A DNA stretch of 23,540 nt from the IMG/VR virus record IMGVR_UViG_3300010373_000140, positions 1-23,540 of that record; one strand, given 5' to 3'. The notes under the pieces were generated by a model that searched no databases, had not been told where the DNA came from, and worked only from the letters and a program-made list of their open reading frames with translations. The translations under genes and the position numbers were made by a program. This document shows positions 1 through 8,681 of this stretch, piece after piece (position 1 is the stretch's first letter; every line of letters begins with the position of its first letter). The DNA is from a virus.

Positions 1-55
1 ACAGCGTGCCGGGAGTGATGTGTATTGGCCGGAAGGTATATTTCGAGGCTTGGTG

Positions 56-1711
56 ATGGCTGACTTCGACCCCATCGCCGAGTTTCGCCAATCGCTTGCG
101 CGTGGCAAGTCCTGCGCGTTTCATCCGCCGCTTGCGCGCAGCAAATCGCCGGAAGAAGCCGCTCTGTGGCATGAGACCATCGAAAGCTGCTCGGATACTG
201 CCCGCCGTGACCATTTGCGTTGGCTGGCCCGCAACGACCTGTTCTTTCTCTGCGTCTATATCCTGAATCGCAAGCACTTCATCCGTGATGCGCGCGCCGC
301 CGCATGGACATTCAAGCGATGCGGCGAGGTGCAAGACGATCCCGACAACAACCTTGACATCACTCCGCGCGAATCGTTCAAGTCGGAAATCATCACCTTT
401 GGGCTGACTATTCAGGATATCATCAAAGACCCCGAAGTAACCTTTGGTTTGTTCTCTCACAACCGCCCGATGGCGAAAGACTTCTTGGTAGTCATCAAGC
501 GGGAATTAGAGAACAATGGACTGCTCCCCGAACTGTTTCCCGAAATCTTCTGGAAAGACCCCAAGATCGAATGTCGCGCAGCCTCAGTGTCATGGTCGGA
601 GAATGAAGGTATCACGGTCAAGCGCAAGGGCAACCCGAAAGAGGCGACGATAGAGGCATCGGGCCTGACAGATGGCCAGCCCACCGGGAAACGCTATAAG
701 AAACTCCTGTACGAGGACGTTGTGAATCGTGACGCCATCACTGAAGTTATGATGGCGAAAACGACGCAGGAGTTCGAGAACAGCTTATTGCTGACGGCAT
801 CTGATCCGCCGATCGTCCGATACGTTGCGACATTTCAGGAGATCGGTGATACTACACAACAGTTAATTGATCGCAAAGTATTGAAGTTGCGAATGCGCGG
901 GCCGCTCGATGCCGACGGCATTCCTGCCTACTGTTCCGACGAAAAGTTCGCCTGGTTTAAAAAGAATCTGTCGCCCAAGACTTTCGCCCTGCAAATCCTA
1001 CTCGATCCGACCCGAGCCAAAGACGAGACCGATGTAGGCTTTCATCAGGATTGGCTAACGTACTACGAGCCTGACGACGTGCCGAATCGTCGCGGGATGA
1101 ATGTTTACGTGCTGGTCGATCCCGCCGGCAATTCTACCGAGTCCAATTCGCGCAACGTGGTCGCTTCCATAGGTGTAACCGCCGACCGACGAGCGTGGTT
1201 GCTCGATCTGACGTGGGACAAGCTAGACCTTGAAGAGTGCTGGCAGGAACTACTCGCGGCGGTTCAGAAGTGGAATCCGACGCGGGTAGGTTATGAACGG
1301 TACGGGATGCAGCGAGACATCGAGCATTTCCGGTATCGGATGAAGGAAGCCAATTATCCGTTCGCGATTCACGAACTCGGCAATACCCATCTCAGCAAGG
1401 ATCAGCGCATCGAGTGGTTAATCCCGTGGTTCAAAGACCGGCGCTTCATGCTTCCGCGTAAGGGTATCAAGAAGAAACTCAAGAGCGGGGATACGGTCGA
1501 TCTGGTACAGATATTCATTGAGAAGGAATACTTGCTATGGCCTTATGCAGGCCGCCAGAAGGATATACTCGACGCTATGTGCCGGATCGGCGATCCGAAC
1601 CTGGGGTTGGTCTTTCCGAGGGCGTATGGCGGGACCTCTTATGGGCCTGGCGCGGGTCGCGGCTTCGGCGGTATCGGTGGCGGTAGCGACGGCGGATGGA
1701 TGACGGGATGA
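56..1711 (+). CDS. terL: Terminase large subunit (TerL)
   Basis: DNA-packaging motor: an ATPase that drives DNA into the prohead through the portal, fused to an RNase H-fold nuclease that cuts the concatemer. Numbered from ATG 56 (551 aa), a deviant Walker A is seen at PRESFKSE (104-111). The region after it (SHNRPMAKDFL) is typical of the ATPase core. A Walker B-like LLYEDVV carries the acidic pair E220/D221. Nuclease acidic residues are D355 (VLVDPAG), E414 (VGYE) and D506 within KDILDAM. The C-terminus is a Gly-rich tail. ATG 56 is preferred over the in-frame GTG at 20 because GAGG at 45-48 sits 7 nt upstream. The stop overlaps the next start (ATGA). No small terminase subunit is visible; it may lie upstream. 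Family assignment is firm; packaging strategy cannot be told from sequence. Confidence 0.93.
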   Translation: MADFDPIAEFRQSLARGKSCAFHPPLARSKSPEEAALWHETIESCSDTARRDHLRWLARNDLFFLCVYILNRKHFIRDARAAAWTFKRCGEVQDDPDNNLDITPRESFKSEIITFGLTIQDIIKDPEVTFGLFSHNRPMAKDFLVVIKRELENNGLLPELFPEIFWKDPKIECRAASVSWSENEGITVKRKGNPKEATIEASGLTDGQPTGKRYKKLLYEDVVNRDAITEVMMAKTTQEFENSLLLTASDPPIVRYVATFQEIGDTTQQLIDRKVLKLRMRGPLDADGIPAYCSDEKFAWFKKNLSPKTFALQILLDPTRAKDETDVGFHQDWLTYYEPDDVPNRRGMNVYVLVDPAGNSTESNSRNVVASIGVTADRRAWLLDLTWDKLDLEECWQELLAAVQKWNPTRVGYERYGMQRDIEHFRYRMKEANYPFAIHELGNTHLSKDQRIEWLIPWFKDRRFMLPRKGIKKKLKSGDTVDLVQIFIEKEYLLWPYAGRQKDILDAMCRIGDPNLGLVFPRAYGGTSYGPGAGRGFGGIGGGSDGGWMTG

Positions 1712-1884
1712 GACGCCGACCGCCGCATTGCGCATCCGCCTACCATTTCCAGCGGTGCATCTGCAACCACGAACGGCAGAGTCACGATGGTGAAGAAGGC
1801 CATTGCCTTGAACGCAAGTGCGAGTGTGAGTCGTTCCGGCTGGGGCTGATGTTCAAAGAGATGAAACACATCACGCTGAGGTAA
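1708..1884 (+). CDS. Small Cys/His-rich protein, putative zinc-binding
   Basis: A 58-aa basic protein starting at an ATG that overlaps the terminase stop (ATGA), which implies translational coupling. It has a compact Cys/His pattern: CIC at 18-20, followed by H and a second H, then C and a CEC motif before SF. This spacing resembles small phage and bacterial proteins that bind one zinc. No enzymatic motif is visible and no function can be named. The position directly after TerL could mean a role in packaging, but that is only inference. A longer in-frame start at 1696 exists inside the terminase and is less likely. Confidence 0.6.
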   Translation: MRRRPPHCASAYHFQRCICNHERQSHDGEEGHCLERKCECESFRLGLMFKEMKHITLR

Positions 1885-1886
1885 AG

Positions 1887-2603
1887 ATGAAAGACGAAAA
1901 GAGACTCTGTGGGCGCTGCAAGCACGAGCATCTGTGGGGGATTCTGAGCCGGAGCGAGGACCTCGTGCCGCTCTATGGCCCGCGCGTCTGCAATGAGATT
2001 GTCGAGAATGCAGTAGGCGAAAAATATCTGTGCAACTGCCTTGATTTCGTTCCTGACGGCGGAACGGAATTGATGATCGGAGTTGATCCGGGCGACGTGG
2101 GCCAACTCTGGCAGGCGACATCATTCCTGAATGCGCAGGCACCGATGGCAACGCGGATCGCCGTGCGTCAGATTCTCTCGATGGAAGAGGGGCCGGAGCG
2201 CAACAAGGAATTCATGGGCCTGATGTTGTCGCAGGTGACGGATATTCGCGGCGCACTGACCAGAGACGAGAGCAAATACGCGCATCTGGTGGCGCATACT
2301 GATGAGATCGTGGAAAGCATGCGTAACGTGACGCAGCTCGCGAATCGGCTGGAAGGCGTGAAGAACGGCATCGAGGCGACGAATGAGCGGATCGACCGCT
2401 TCGAGGTTTTGCTGAATGCGATCGCGGAGAAGATGGGCGTCGAAGTGACACAGCCCGAGTATCCGCAGATCGACGATCCCGAAGAACGGCCCGAACCGAT
2501 AACCGAGTCGGCAAGCTCTGCGCGGAGAATCTTCACGCAGGCGGACTCGCAAATGAAAGATGAGGCGGTGGTGGTGGATGGAGTTCCTGCCGACGACCGT
2601 TGA
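1887..2603 (+). CDS. Hypothetical protein: N-terminal Cys cluster plus coiled coil
   Basis: A 238-aa protein of unknown function. The N-terminus has CGRCKH near residues 8-13, then VCNE and CNCLDF at about 35-52, which looks like a zinc-binding module. From about residue 105 to 180 the sequence is hydrophilic and heptad-like (VTQLANRLEGVKNG, IEATNERIDRFEVLLNAIAEKM), a likely coiled coil. The C-terminal tail is acidic, Pro/Glu-rich and probably disordered. The start is well supported: GAGG at 1878-1881 lies 5 nt before ATG 1887. It begins 2 nt after the previous stop and its end overlaps the next gene by 26 nt. The acidic, coiled-coil character suggests a protein-interaction role; no family recognised. 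Confidence 0.75.
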   Translation: MKDEKRLCGRCKHEHLWGILSRSEDLVPLYGPRVCNEIVENAVGEKYLCNCLDFVPDGGTELMIGVDPGDVGQLWQATSFLNAQAPMATRIAVRQILSMEEGPERNKEFMGLMLSQVTDIRGALTRDESKYAHLVAHTDEIVESMRNVTQLANRLEGVKNGIEATNERIDRFEVLLNAIAEKMGVEVTQPEYPQIDDPEERPEPITESASSARRIFTQADSQMKDEAVVVDGVPADDR

Positions 2604-3069
2604 TCTCGCCCCGTGGCCCGTCCTCCTCTCTGAAACCAAGCCTGAGACTCTCCATCAGGACTGGCAATTCATAGAACGAGGTTTGATTGCCGTTATCAAA
2701 CGGGTCAAGCCTGACTGGATTGCTGCCGATATTTATGCGGCGCTTGCGACTGGTGCGGCAAACTGCGTTATGGCGCGTCGTGCTGGCAAGGATTTGGGAT
2801 TCGTCGTCTATTATCGGCAGCAGCGCCCTTTCTCGAAAAAACCTGAACTTTTCATCTGGGCAGCCTACACCGTTCCTTTCAAACAGCGTTCACAAACAGA
2901 TAACGTGCCAGACCTGGTGGCGACGGTATGGCGCTATCTCGTAATTGTTGCTAAGAGTAATTTTGGAACCAGTGTTATTGCCTGGATAACGACTGCGAAA
3001 AGAGCGGAGTCGTTCCGGCGCAAATATCGCTGGCTACCGAGGTACGTCACCTTTCAGGTGGAAGTCTAG
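2578..3069 (+). CDS. Hypothetical phage protein, possible GNAT-like fold
   Basis: A 163-aa protein. The order of segments (a helical VKPDWIAADIYAALATG, then NCVMARRAGKDLGFVVYY, then LFIWAAYTVP, then a helix and a terminal strand) resembles the GNAT-like small proteins found near terminase or connector genes in podoviruses, including T7-type virion proteins. No clear acetyl-CoA P-loop (Q/R-x-x-G-x-G/A) is seen, so an active transferase is not claimed. The gene is visibly richer in A/T than its neighbours, a possible sign of separate origin. ATG 2578 is taken as start; ATG 2560 in the same frame is an alternative. The gene overlaps the preceding one by 26 nt and ends one base before the next ATG. 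Confidence 0.7.
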   Translation: MEFLPTTVDLAPWPVLLSETKPETLHQDWQFIERGLIAVIKRVKPDWIAADIYAALATGAANCVMARRAGKDLGFVVYYRQQRPFSKKPELFIWAAYTVPFKQRSQTDNVPDLVATVWRYLVIVAKSNFGTSVIAWITTAKRAESFRRKYRWLPRYVTFQVEV

Positions 3070-3423
3070 ATGGGCAACAATACGCAAGCGCCGCAGCAAG
3101 CCGGCCCGAACTACCAGCAGCGTCCGCAGATGGGGCCGATTCCGCAAGGCGACATGCACGGCACGAATCCCGGCACGACCGGCGCCGCGCCGCTGCCTTC
3201 GACGATGGGACAATTCCCGTTGAATCCGGGCGGCACGCCGATGATGCACAGCAACGGGCCTGCGATGCGGAATCCCGATATGGGGAACGTCAATATGGGC
3301 GTGAGCGGCGGGACGCAGATGCCGACGGGAATCGTCGGGACGAATCCGGCGATACCGCCCCCGATGACTGCGCAAGGCAGCTCAGGCGCCACCAGCCCGT
3401 TCCGCCAGATGACGGGCAAATAA
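3070..3423 (+). CDS. Pro/Gln/Gly/Met-rich low-complexity protein
   Basis: A 117-aa protein made almost entirely of P, G, Q, N, M and T, with repeated short PxMG-like and NPG-like elements. It has no predicted globular core, no transmembrane segment and no Cys. Its ATG follows the previous TAG directly, with AGGTGGAAG about 6 nt upstream, so translation is well supported despite the odd composition. It opens a run of similar low-complexity proteins (3070-5177) leading into the large putative ejection proteins. It is probably a disordered structural or internal virion component; no family is recognised. Confidence 0.7.
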   Translation: MGNNTQAPQQAGPNYQQRPQMGPIPQGDMHGTNPGTTGAAPLPSTMGQFPLNPGGTPMMHSNGPAMRNPDMGNVNMGVSGGTQMPTGIVGTNPAIPPPMTAQGSSGATSPFRQMTGK

Positions 3424-4116
3424 GTGGCTGCCGCGACTCCAGCGCCAACGGTTCCTGCGGCCCCTGGGCCGTCGATGTTGCCAAATCAGCAGGTAGCACC
3501 GCTCACCCAGCAGCAGATCGACGCGATGAACTCCGTCAGCACGCAAGCTGGCGGCGCTCAAGACTTTCTCAATTCGGCGCAGAATCAGCAGCTTGCGACG
3601 CTGCAAGGTCAATATCTCAACCCGCAGAGCAACCCGTGGCTCCAGTCGTATTACAACGCCGCTGCGCAGCCGATGGTGCAGCAGTACCAACAGGCGATTG
3701 CGCCGAACATTCTCCAGCAGGCGGCATCAAGTGGAACTATCGGCTCGCAGGGCATGGATCAGGCGTTCTCGAATGCGCAGCAAGGATTGGCACAAGGACT
3801 TGGCAATCTGGCGGCCAATACTTTTGAACCCGCCTATGCACAAGAGCGGCAGTTGCAGCAGAACGCTGCGACCGGCGCGGGAAACACCGCCAGTTCGCAG
3901 TTCATCCCGAGCCAAGAGGAGATGCAGAGCGGACAGGTTGGGCAAAATCAGGCGCAGAACGTCCTGCAAACCGGCTATCAGAACGCCTATCAGCAGGCGA
4001 TGTGGCCGTTTCAGGAACTCCAGATGTTCGGACAAGGATTAGGAACAGCAAACGGAGGGATGGGGAATTCCGTTAGCGTATCGAGCGGCGGCGGCAGCGG
4101 TGGAGGCATGAAGTAA
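3424..4116 (+). CDS. Gln-rich putative internal virion/ejection protein
   Basis: A 230-aa protein rich in Gln, Ala and Gly, starting at GTG 3424 directly after the preceding TAA. The central part (NPWLQSYYNAAAQPMVQQY, then a GTIGSQGMDQAF stretch, then LAQGLGNLAANTFEPAYAQERQLQQ) follows a pattern common in podovirus proteins next to ejection genes: a Tyr/Asn-rich opening, a Gly/Ser turn, then Gln-rich helices ending in a Y-x-x-E/Q-R segment. The C-terminus is a flexible Gly/Ser tail. It is likely a virion-internal protein delivered with the DNA. That role is inferred from composition and context, not from a catalytic motif. Confidence 0.72.
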   Translation: MAAATPAPTVPAAPGPSMLPNQQVAPLTQQQIDAMNSVSTQAGGAQDFLNSAQNQQLATLQGQYLNPQSNPWLQSYYNAAAQPMVQQYQQAIAPNILQQAASSGTIGSQGMDQAFSNAQQGLAQGLGNLAANTFEPAYAQERQLQQNAATGAGNTASSQFIPSQEEMQSGQVGQNQAQNVLQTGYQNAYQQAMWPFQELQMFGQGLGTANGGMGNSVSVSSGGGSGGGMK

Positions 4117-4515
4117 ATGGGCGGTGGCGGGCCACAACCTTCGTCGACGACGACAACTGCGAATCGCCTTCCGGCTTGGGAGTCGCCTTTCGCGAAGGAA
4201 TATCTCGCATCGTTGGCATCGCTCGTCTATCCGGGCATGACGATACCGAGCGATTACATTAAGCAGAAGGGTTACAACTTTGGCGCCGGCAATAAAGCCG
4301 GCGGGTCTTCCAGCGGATCGACGGCTGGAGTGCAGGCCCCCGGCCTCGATACTGGGTTGGCGAGTGCATTTCTCGACCCGCAGCTCGCATCGAGTCCCTA
4401 TCTGCAAAACCAGAACGCCCAGAATCCGGCAGGTACGGTGGGTGCGGCTTCTCCCGCAGCCTTCAATCAACTCGCGCAACTTTATCCAAATCTAGCGAGC
4501 GGGAAGAAAGGCTGA
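4117..4515 (+). CDS. Hypothetical protein, low complexity N- and C-termini
   Basis: A 132-aa protein that begins immediately after the stop of the previous gene. A Gly/Ser/Thr-rich start is followed by a more ordered segment (LPAWESPFAKEYLASLASLVYP) and a Gly/Ser linker, then an Asn/Gln/Ala-rich end. The style matches its neighbours, and it may be part of the same internal-virion set. Its coding sequence contains a perfect inverted repeat, 4284-4290 with 4297-4303. The last base of its TGA is the first base of the next ATG (TGATG). Confidence 0.68.
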   Translation: MGGGGPQPSSTTTTANRLPAWESPFAKEYLASLASLVYPGMTIPSDYIKQKGYNFGAGNKAGGSSSGSTAGVQAPGLDTGLASAFLDPQLASSPYLQNQNAQNPAGTVGAASPAAFNQLAQLYPNLASGKKG

Positions 4516-5177
4516 TGGGCCACGGAGCGATGAGCAAGTACGTCATCCCCGGCGCGGAAACGGCGGGGGGCGCATTGATTTCGCTGATCCCTGGGGGGGC
4601 TGCCATCGGTGTCCCGATGATGGCTAGTGGGGCCGGTCAGCTTATCGGTGGTGCGGCCGGTGGTGGCAAGGGGCAGGCGCTCGGTGGTCTCGCTGGTGGA
4701 TTGGCTGGCGGCGGCGTTGAAGGCATGGGCGGACTTGGCGGCCTCACCAGCGGCGGCGGATTGTCGGGGCTGATGTCGAATCTGAATCCGGCGAGTGCGG
4801 GCTTCGGCACGGGCTCTGCTCTTTCGTCAAATCCCGCATTGAAAGGAATCACGCCAGATATGGTTATCCCTGGCGGGAGTTCGATGCCCCCGCCGGCAAG
4901 TTCCGCGCAGAATGGTTCCGACCTGATGAACGCATCGACTCAAATGCTTGGCTTGGCTAAATCGCTCGGCTTGGGGGGATCGCAACAGCAGGCGCGACCG
5001 GCTCCTCCGCCAGCATCGATGCCCCCACATCCGCCGCCGCTACAAGGCGCTCCTCCCACTGGTGGGATGCCGATGCCGAATCCGATGCCTGCGTCTCCAT
5101 CGGGGATGAATCCACAGACCGCAAACAGCAATCAGTCGTTGCCGCCGCAACTGCGCGCGATGTTGGGGCTTCAATAA
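4515..5177 (+). CDS. Gly-rich, hydrophobic protein with Pro-rich tail
   Basis: A 220-aa protein. The N-terminal half (about residues 9-95) is a run of Gly/Ala/Leu with glycine-zipper character (GAGQLIGGAAGGG, LGGLAGGLAGGG), able to form a membrane-inserting or self-associating helix pair. The C-terminal half is Pro/Ser/Met/Gln-rich and likely disordered. There is no signal peptide. Stop-start overlaps (TGATG before, TAATG after) tie it to its neighbours. Ejected phage proteins that line a channel in the host envelope often have such hydrophobic Gly-rich segments, so an ejection role is plausible but unproven. Confidence 0.7.
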   Translation: MGHGAMSKYVIPGAETAGGALISLIPGGAAIGVPMMASGAGQLIGGAAGGGKGQALGGLAGGLAGGGVEGMGGLGGLTSGGGLSGLMSNLNPASAGFGTGSALSSNPALKGITPDMVIPGGSSMPPPASSAQNGSDLMNASTQMLGLAKSLGLGGSQQQARPAPPPASMPPHPPPLQGAPPTGGMPMPNPMPASPSGMNPQTANSNQSLPPQLRAMLGLQ

Positions 5178-6307
5178 TGGCTGGCGCTCCGACTGGACTC
5201 GAAGGATTTCTAGCCCCCGTGCTCAAGGCGCTGGGTTTAGCTGGAGGGATGACCGCGCCACAACCACAGCAAGCTGCGCAAACCCTTCAGATTCCGCAGC
5301 AGGCCGCATTGGCCGCCGCGACCCCGCAGACCACTCCGGCAGGTACACCTCCGCCTGCTCCTGCGACCTCGGCGGCCCCCTCTCCTCAAGGTTTCGGCGG
5401 TAAGGTCGAGGGATTTCTTGAGAATCCGTTGTTGCAGGGGGCGCTGGGTGCATATCTGGGCACGATCGGATCGCCGCGCCGTGGCGGTTGGGGACGCGCG
5501 CTGGCCAATGGCGGTATTACCGGCTTGAACGCCTTCAATCAGGCGGAAGAAGAAAAAGGCAAACAGCCGATGGAAGCCGCAAAGCTCGCGGAATCGGAGG
5601 CTGGAACGCACAAAGACCTCGCTATCGCGGCATTGAATGAAGCACGACAGGAGCAGTTGAAGGGCGATCCGCAGGCCAACGCCAAACTCGGACAAGCACT
5701 GAGCATCATCGCCAACGATCCCGCGACCAGTCCCAGCCGAAAGCAGATCATCTCGATTCTATTGCCGGGTGTGCAGGCCGGGAAGATTGGTGCGGATAAG
5801 GTTGCGACTGCCTTAAGTAGCGAGAGCGTTGACGAAGCGCGCGCTACAGCCAGTCTCGCGGCGGCCGGCAAGTCGCAAGCGGACACATCGCTGGTTCCAG
5901 AACGCAAGAAGGAAATTGAGGCGCATGTCGGCGAACTTGGAACCGCGTCGAAGAAAAATCTCGCTGAAACGGGGAAGGCCGTCGCTGAGACCGGGCAAGT
6001 CGGGAAGTCGAAAGCCGGAGCCGCTGGAATCAACCCGACGACTGTCACCAAGATTTATCAGAGCGAGTATGACAAGGCGCGAACTACATATATAGCCTCG
6101 CACAAAGCCACTGGCGTAGCTGGGATGTTCGCCGACCCGAACAAACTCCAAGCCGATGCGGATGCTTATGCCAAAGAACAGGCAGATGCCGCAGTAGCGA
6201 AGCTGCAAGCTGCGCCAGCGGGCGGCGCGACTCTCGTTCGCGGCACGCACAATGGCGTGAGCGGCACCTTCGATCCGAGCACCAATACGTTTACTCCCGA
6301 TGCCTGA
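5177..6307 (+). CDS. Ala-rich helical putative internal virion protein
   Basis: A 376-aa protein, Ala/Gln/Lys-rich. The N-terminus is Pro/Ala-rich to about residue 70. Then comes a Gly-rich hydrophobic segment (LLQGALGAYLGTIGSPRRGGWGRALANGG) and long charged helices (EEEKGKQPMEAAKLAESEAG; DEARATASLAAAGKSQADTS) with coiled-coil character. The C-terminal 25 residues form a short strand-like NGVSGTFDPSTNTFTPDA. The gene overlaps the next by 8 nt. Composition and neighbours suggest a virion-internal protein rather than an enzyme; no family is recognised. Confidence 0.75.
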   Translation: MAGAPTGLEGFLAPVLKALGLAGGMTAPQPQQAAQTLQIPQQAALAAATPQTTPAGTPPPAPATSAAPSPQGFGGKVEGFLENPLLQGALGAYLGTIGSPRRGGWGRALANGGITGLNAFNQAEEEKGKQPMEAAKLAESEAGTHKDLAIAALNEARQEQLKGDPQANAKLGQALSIIANDPATSPSRKQIISILLPGVQAGKIGADKVATALSSESVDEARATASLAAAGKSQADTSLVPERKKEIEAHVGELGTASKKNLAETGKAVAETGQVGKSKAGAAGINPTTVTKIYQSEYDKARTTYIASHKATGVAGMFADPNKLQADADAYAKEQADAAVAKLQAAPAGGATLVRGTHNGVSGTFDPSTNTFTPDA

Positions 6308-8681
6308 TTCATACGTCATCGATCCATCGGAATTCGTGCCCGCGACACCCGCGAAGTCGGGCAAAGCTCCGATAAAAATCAATCCGGCGGACTTCAAGCC
6401 CGCGACTAGTGGCCTCGCGGGGCCGACTGCGATAAGCGGCGGTAGTTCCGACGGCTACGACAAGAACTGGTTTGATACGCATACGCAGAATCTTGCGCAG
6501 CACGCCTATCATTTTCTCGCCAGCAAGGGACATCCCGACCTTGGCGAAGCTGTCCACCGTCTCATCAGTGGGATTGGCCCACACAATTTGACCGAAGCCG
6601 CAACGATGGGCGTGAGCGCAGCGATGCCCTTGGCCGGTAAGGCCGCTGGTGCGCTTGAAGAGGCCGCGCCGTTGGTCTCGAAAGGGTTGGAGCTTCTTGA
6701 CGCGCCCGGACTGAAAGGCGCGGCGGCGCGCACGGCTGTGACGGCGGCCACTGGCGCGGCCACGGGCGGCGTCCCTGGGGCGGAGCAAGGCGCGATTTTA
6801 CAGGCGGCGGGAGAGCCGTTAGCGCCGGTAGCATCGAAAGTGACTGGTGCGGGCGTTGCCGATCGGGCGGCTCAGGACGCCATGCGCGAGAACGCTATCG
6901 ATACCGTCTCGCACAAGGCACTGGAAAACGAACTCGGAATGACGACCGGGCAGGCGCAGAAACTTGCCAATCCCGACGAGATCGGAGCGGAAAGCGGGGC
7001 GAAAGAACTGGCGGGCGCCAAGAAGGCGATGGGCGCTGGCCGCTTGGCGCAAATCCGCGAAGTAGGGGCAAAGTACGAGCCGATTTTCAATCCGATTCAG
7101 AATAATCCCGCGCCGCACAATCGGCTGTCGGATATTTCAAAAGCCGCCAAAGAGGCAAGTGATTGGGCCGCGCAGCGCGGAGCGAAATTAACTCCCGCCA
7201 CGATGAAAACGCTCAACGAGCTTCAATCCTTCGCGCCCGTCGAGTCCGCTGGAATGGAAGTATCGATGGGCGGCAAGGGCAAGGGCGGCGGGGGTTTCGC
7301 GCTGACCAACGAACAGATCGCTGCGCTGAATGCTGCGAGTGAAGATACGCCGCTCGACACACAAACTATCGGAACATTGCGCGGCAAGCTCGGCCAGATG
7401 ATGCAGGCGGCGAATACTCCGGGGTCGTCCGCGATGGATCGTCGCGTACTCTATGACGCCAGCAAGCCGATCGTCGAAACGCTCAATGATGCCATCAAGC
7501 CGGAAGATAAGCCGCTTCTCGAATCGATCAACAACGAGTACGCGCAAGTTAACCGTGTATTCCCGTTCAAGGAAATGGCGCCGCTCCAACGAGCAGCGAC
7601 GCTGCCAGCATTCGGAGATGTGGCGTTCGCACCTAAAAATGCGCTCGCGACCAAGATGGCGATCTCGCGCATGAATCCTGAACAGCAAGATTTCATGCGA
7701 CAGGCGTTCGCTTCGAGCGTATTGAAGGACGGGGTGCCGCCGACCGAGATCTTATCGCGCCTACAGGCGAACAAGGACGCCGTGAAGGCGCTCTATCCCG
7801 ACTCCAAGTTTGGGAATATCGAGACGTGGCGCAAGACCATGATCGATCAGAAGAAATTCATGCAGGGGCCACCGAGCTTGCCGTCACAGAAACAGTTTGA
7901 GGAAGGCGTACAGAACGCGATCAAGGAAAGCGGATTGACGCCGGAGGCTGCGCAAGCGGCGAACGATGCTCTGATTAAATCGGGGCAGCATGAGGGCAAG
8001 GTGGCCCGCTATATCACCAGCCCGTGGGCGGTTGGCGGGGCACTGCTTGGCTATGGATTGTTCGAGCACGCGCCGGAACTGATTCCGATCGCCGTTGCCT
8101 ATGCGGGGGGCAAAATGGGCTGGAAGAATATCGCCGCCGATCCGGTGAAGCTCGAACTCTACCGCCAGTTTATTTCAAGCGGATGGACAAAGGCTGGCGG
8201 TGAGATGTTCGGACGCCTGCTGGTCGGGGGGGCGAACGACGCAATTCGCGGCGTTGCGCCGGAGCATCAGGCGATCGGGGAAATGCCGGAAGGGTCGGGC
8301 GTGAAGGCGCTCGACGCTGCGCGCTCCGAAGCGATCGCTCCGACTCCATCGGCCTCGAAGCGCGCGAGTGAAGTCAGTAAGGACATGGGCAAGGGCAAGA
8401 ACCCCGAGGTACACGCTGACCTATCGCGCGGACGCCTCTCGCTCGATGAGGTCAACAAGCTGGTCGCGCATGGGGCAAAGACTGACGCGACGGCACTGCT
8501 GGATCACGTGCCGATCAGCGAAGCCCTTGATGCAGCCGAAGTAGCGAATCCCGAAGAACGCAAGATGCTGATTCCCCTGATCCAACAGAAGATGCGGGAT
8601 AGTTTCAAGGGACAGAATTTTAACCGCACCTTAGCGGCGAATCTGGCGAAGCGACTCCAGAAGTTGCAGGCGATGGCATGA
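6300..8681 (+). CDS. Large putative internal virion/DNA-ejection protein
   Basis: The largest protein here (793 aa), mostly helical and Ala-rich. The N-terminus holds two copies of an I-[DN]-P-[SA]-[DE]-F-x-P-A-T motif at residues 7-16 and 27-36, separated by a basic linker. Hydrophobic Ala/Gly segments follow at about 100-175, and another hydrophobic stretch near 570-610 (WAVGGALLGYGLFEHAPELIPIAVA written in part) could cross a membrane. No lysozyme or transglycosylase motif was found. Size, hydrophobicity and position at the end of the low-complexity cluster fit an ejection protein of a short-tailed phage. A minor capsid or other structural role remains possible. It overlaps the preceding gene by 8 nt and the following gene by ATGA. 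Confidence 0.8.
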   Translation: MPDSYVIDPSEFVPATPAKSGKAPIKINPADFKPATSGLAGPTAISGGSSDGYDKNWFDTHTQNLAQHAYHFLASKGHPDLGEAVHRLISGIGPHNLTEAATMGVSAAMPLAGKAAGALEEAAPLVSKGLELLDAPGLKGAAARTAVTAATGAATGGVPGAEQGAILQAAGEPLAPVASKVTGAGVADRAAQDAMRENAIDTVSHKALENELGMTTGQAQKLANPDEIGAESGAKELAGAKKAMGAGRLAQIREVGAKYEPIFNPIQNNPAPHNRLSDISKAAKEASDWAAQRGAKLTPATMKTLNELQSFAPVESAGMEVSMGGKGKGGGGFALTNEQIAALNAASEDTPLDTQTIGTLRGKLGQMMQAANTPGSSAMDRRVLYDASKPIVETLNDAIKPEDKPLLESINNEYAQVNRVFPFKEMAPLQRAATLPAFGDVAFAPKNALATKMAISRMNPEQQDFMRQAFASSVLKDGVPPTEILSRLQANKDAVKALYPDSKFGNIETWRKTMIDQKKFMQGPPSLPSQKQFEEGVQNAIKESGLTPEAAQAANDALIKSGQHEGKVARYITSPWAVGGALLGYGLFEHAPELIPIAVAYAGGKMGWKNIAADPVKLELYRQFISSGWTKAGGEMFGRLLVGGANDAIRGVAPEHQAIGEMPEGSGVKALDAARSEAIAPTPSASKRASEVSKDMGKGKNPEVHADLSRGRLSLDEVNKLVAHGAKTDATALLDHVPISEALDAAEVANPEERKMLIPLIQQKMRDSFKGQNFNRTLAANLAKRLQKLQAMA

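Noticed and set aside
4284-4303. Perfect 7-bp inverted repeat (CGCCGGC, loop AATAAA, GCCGGCG), considered as a terminator.
   Set aside because: It lies inside a coding region and no T-run follows.
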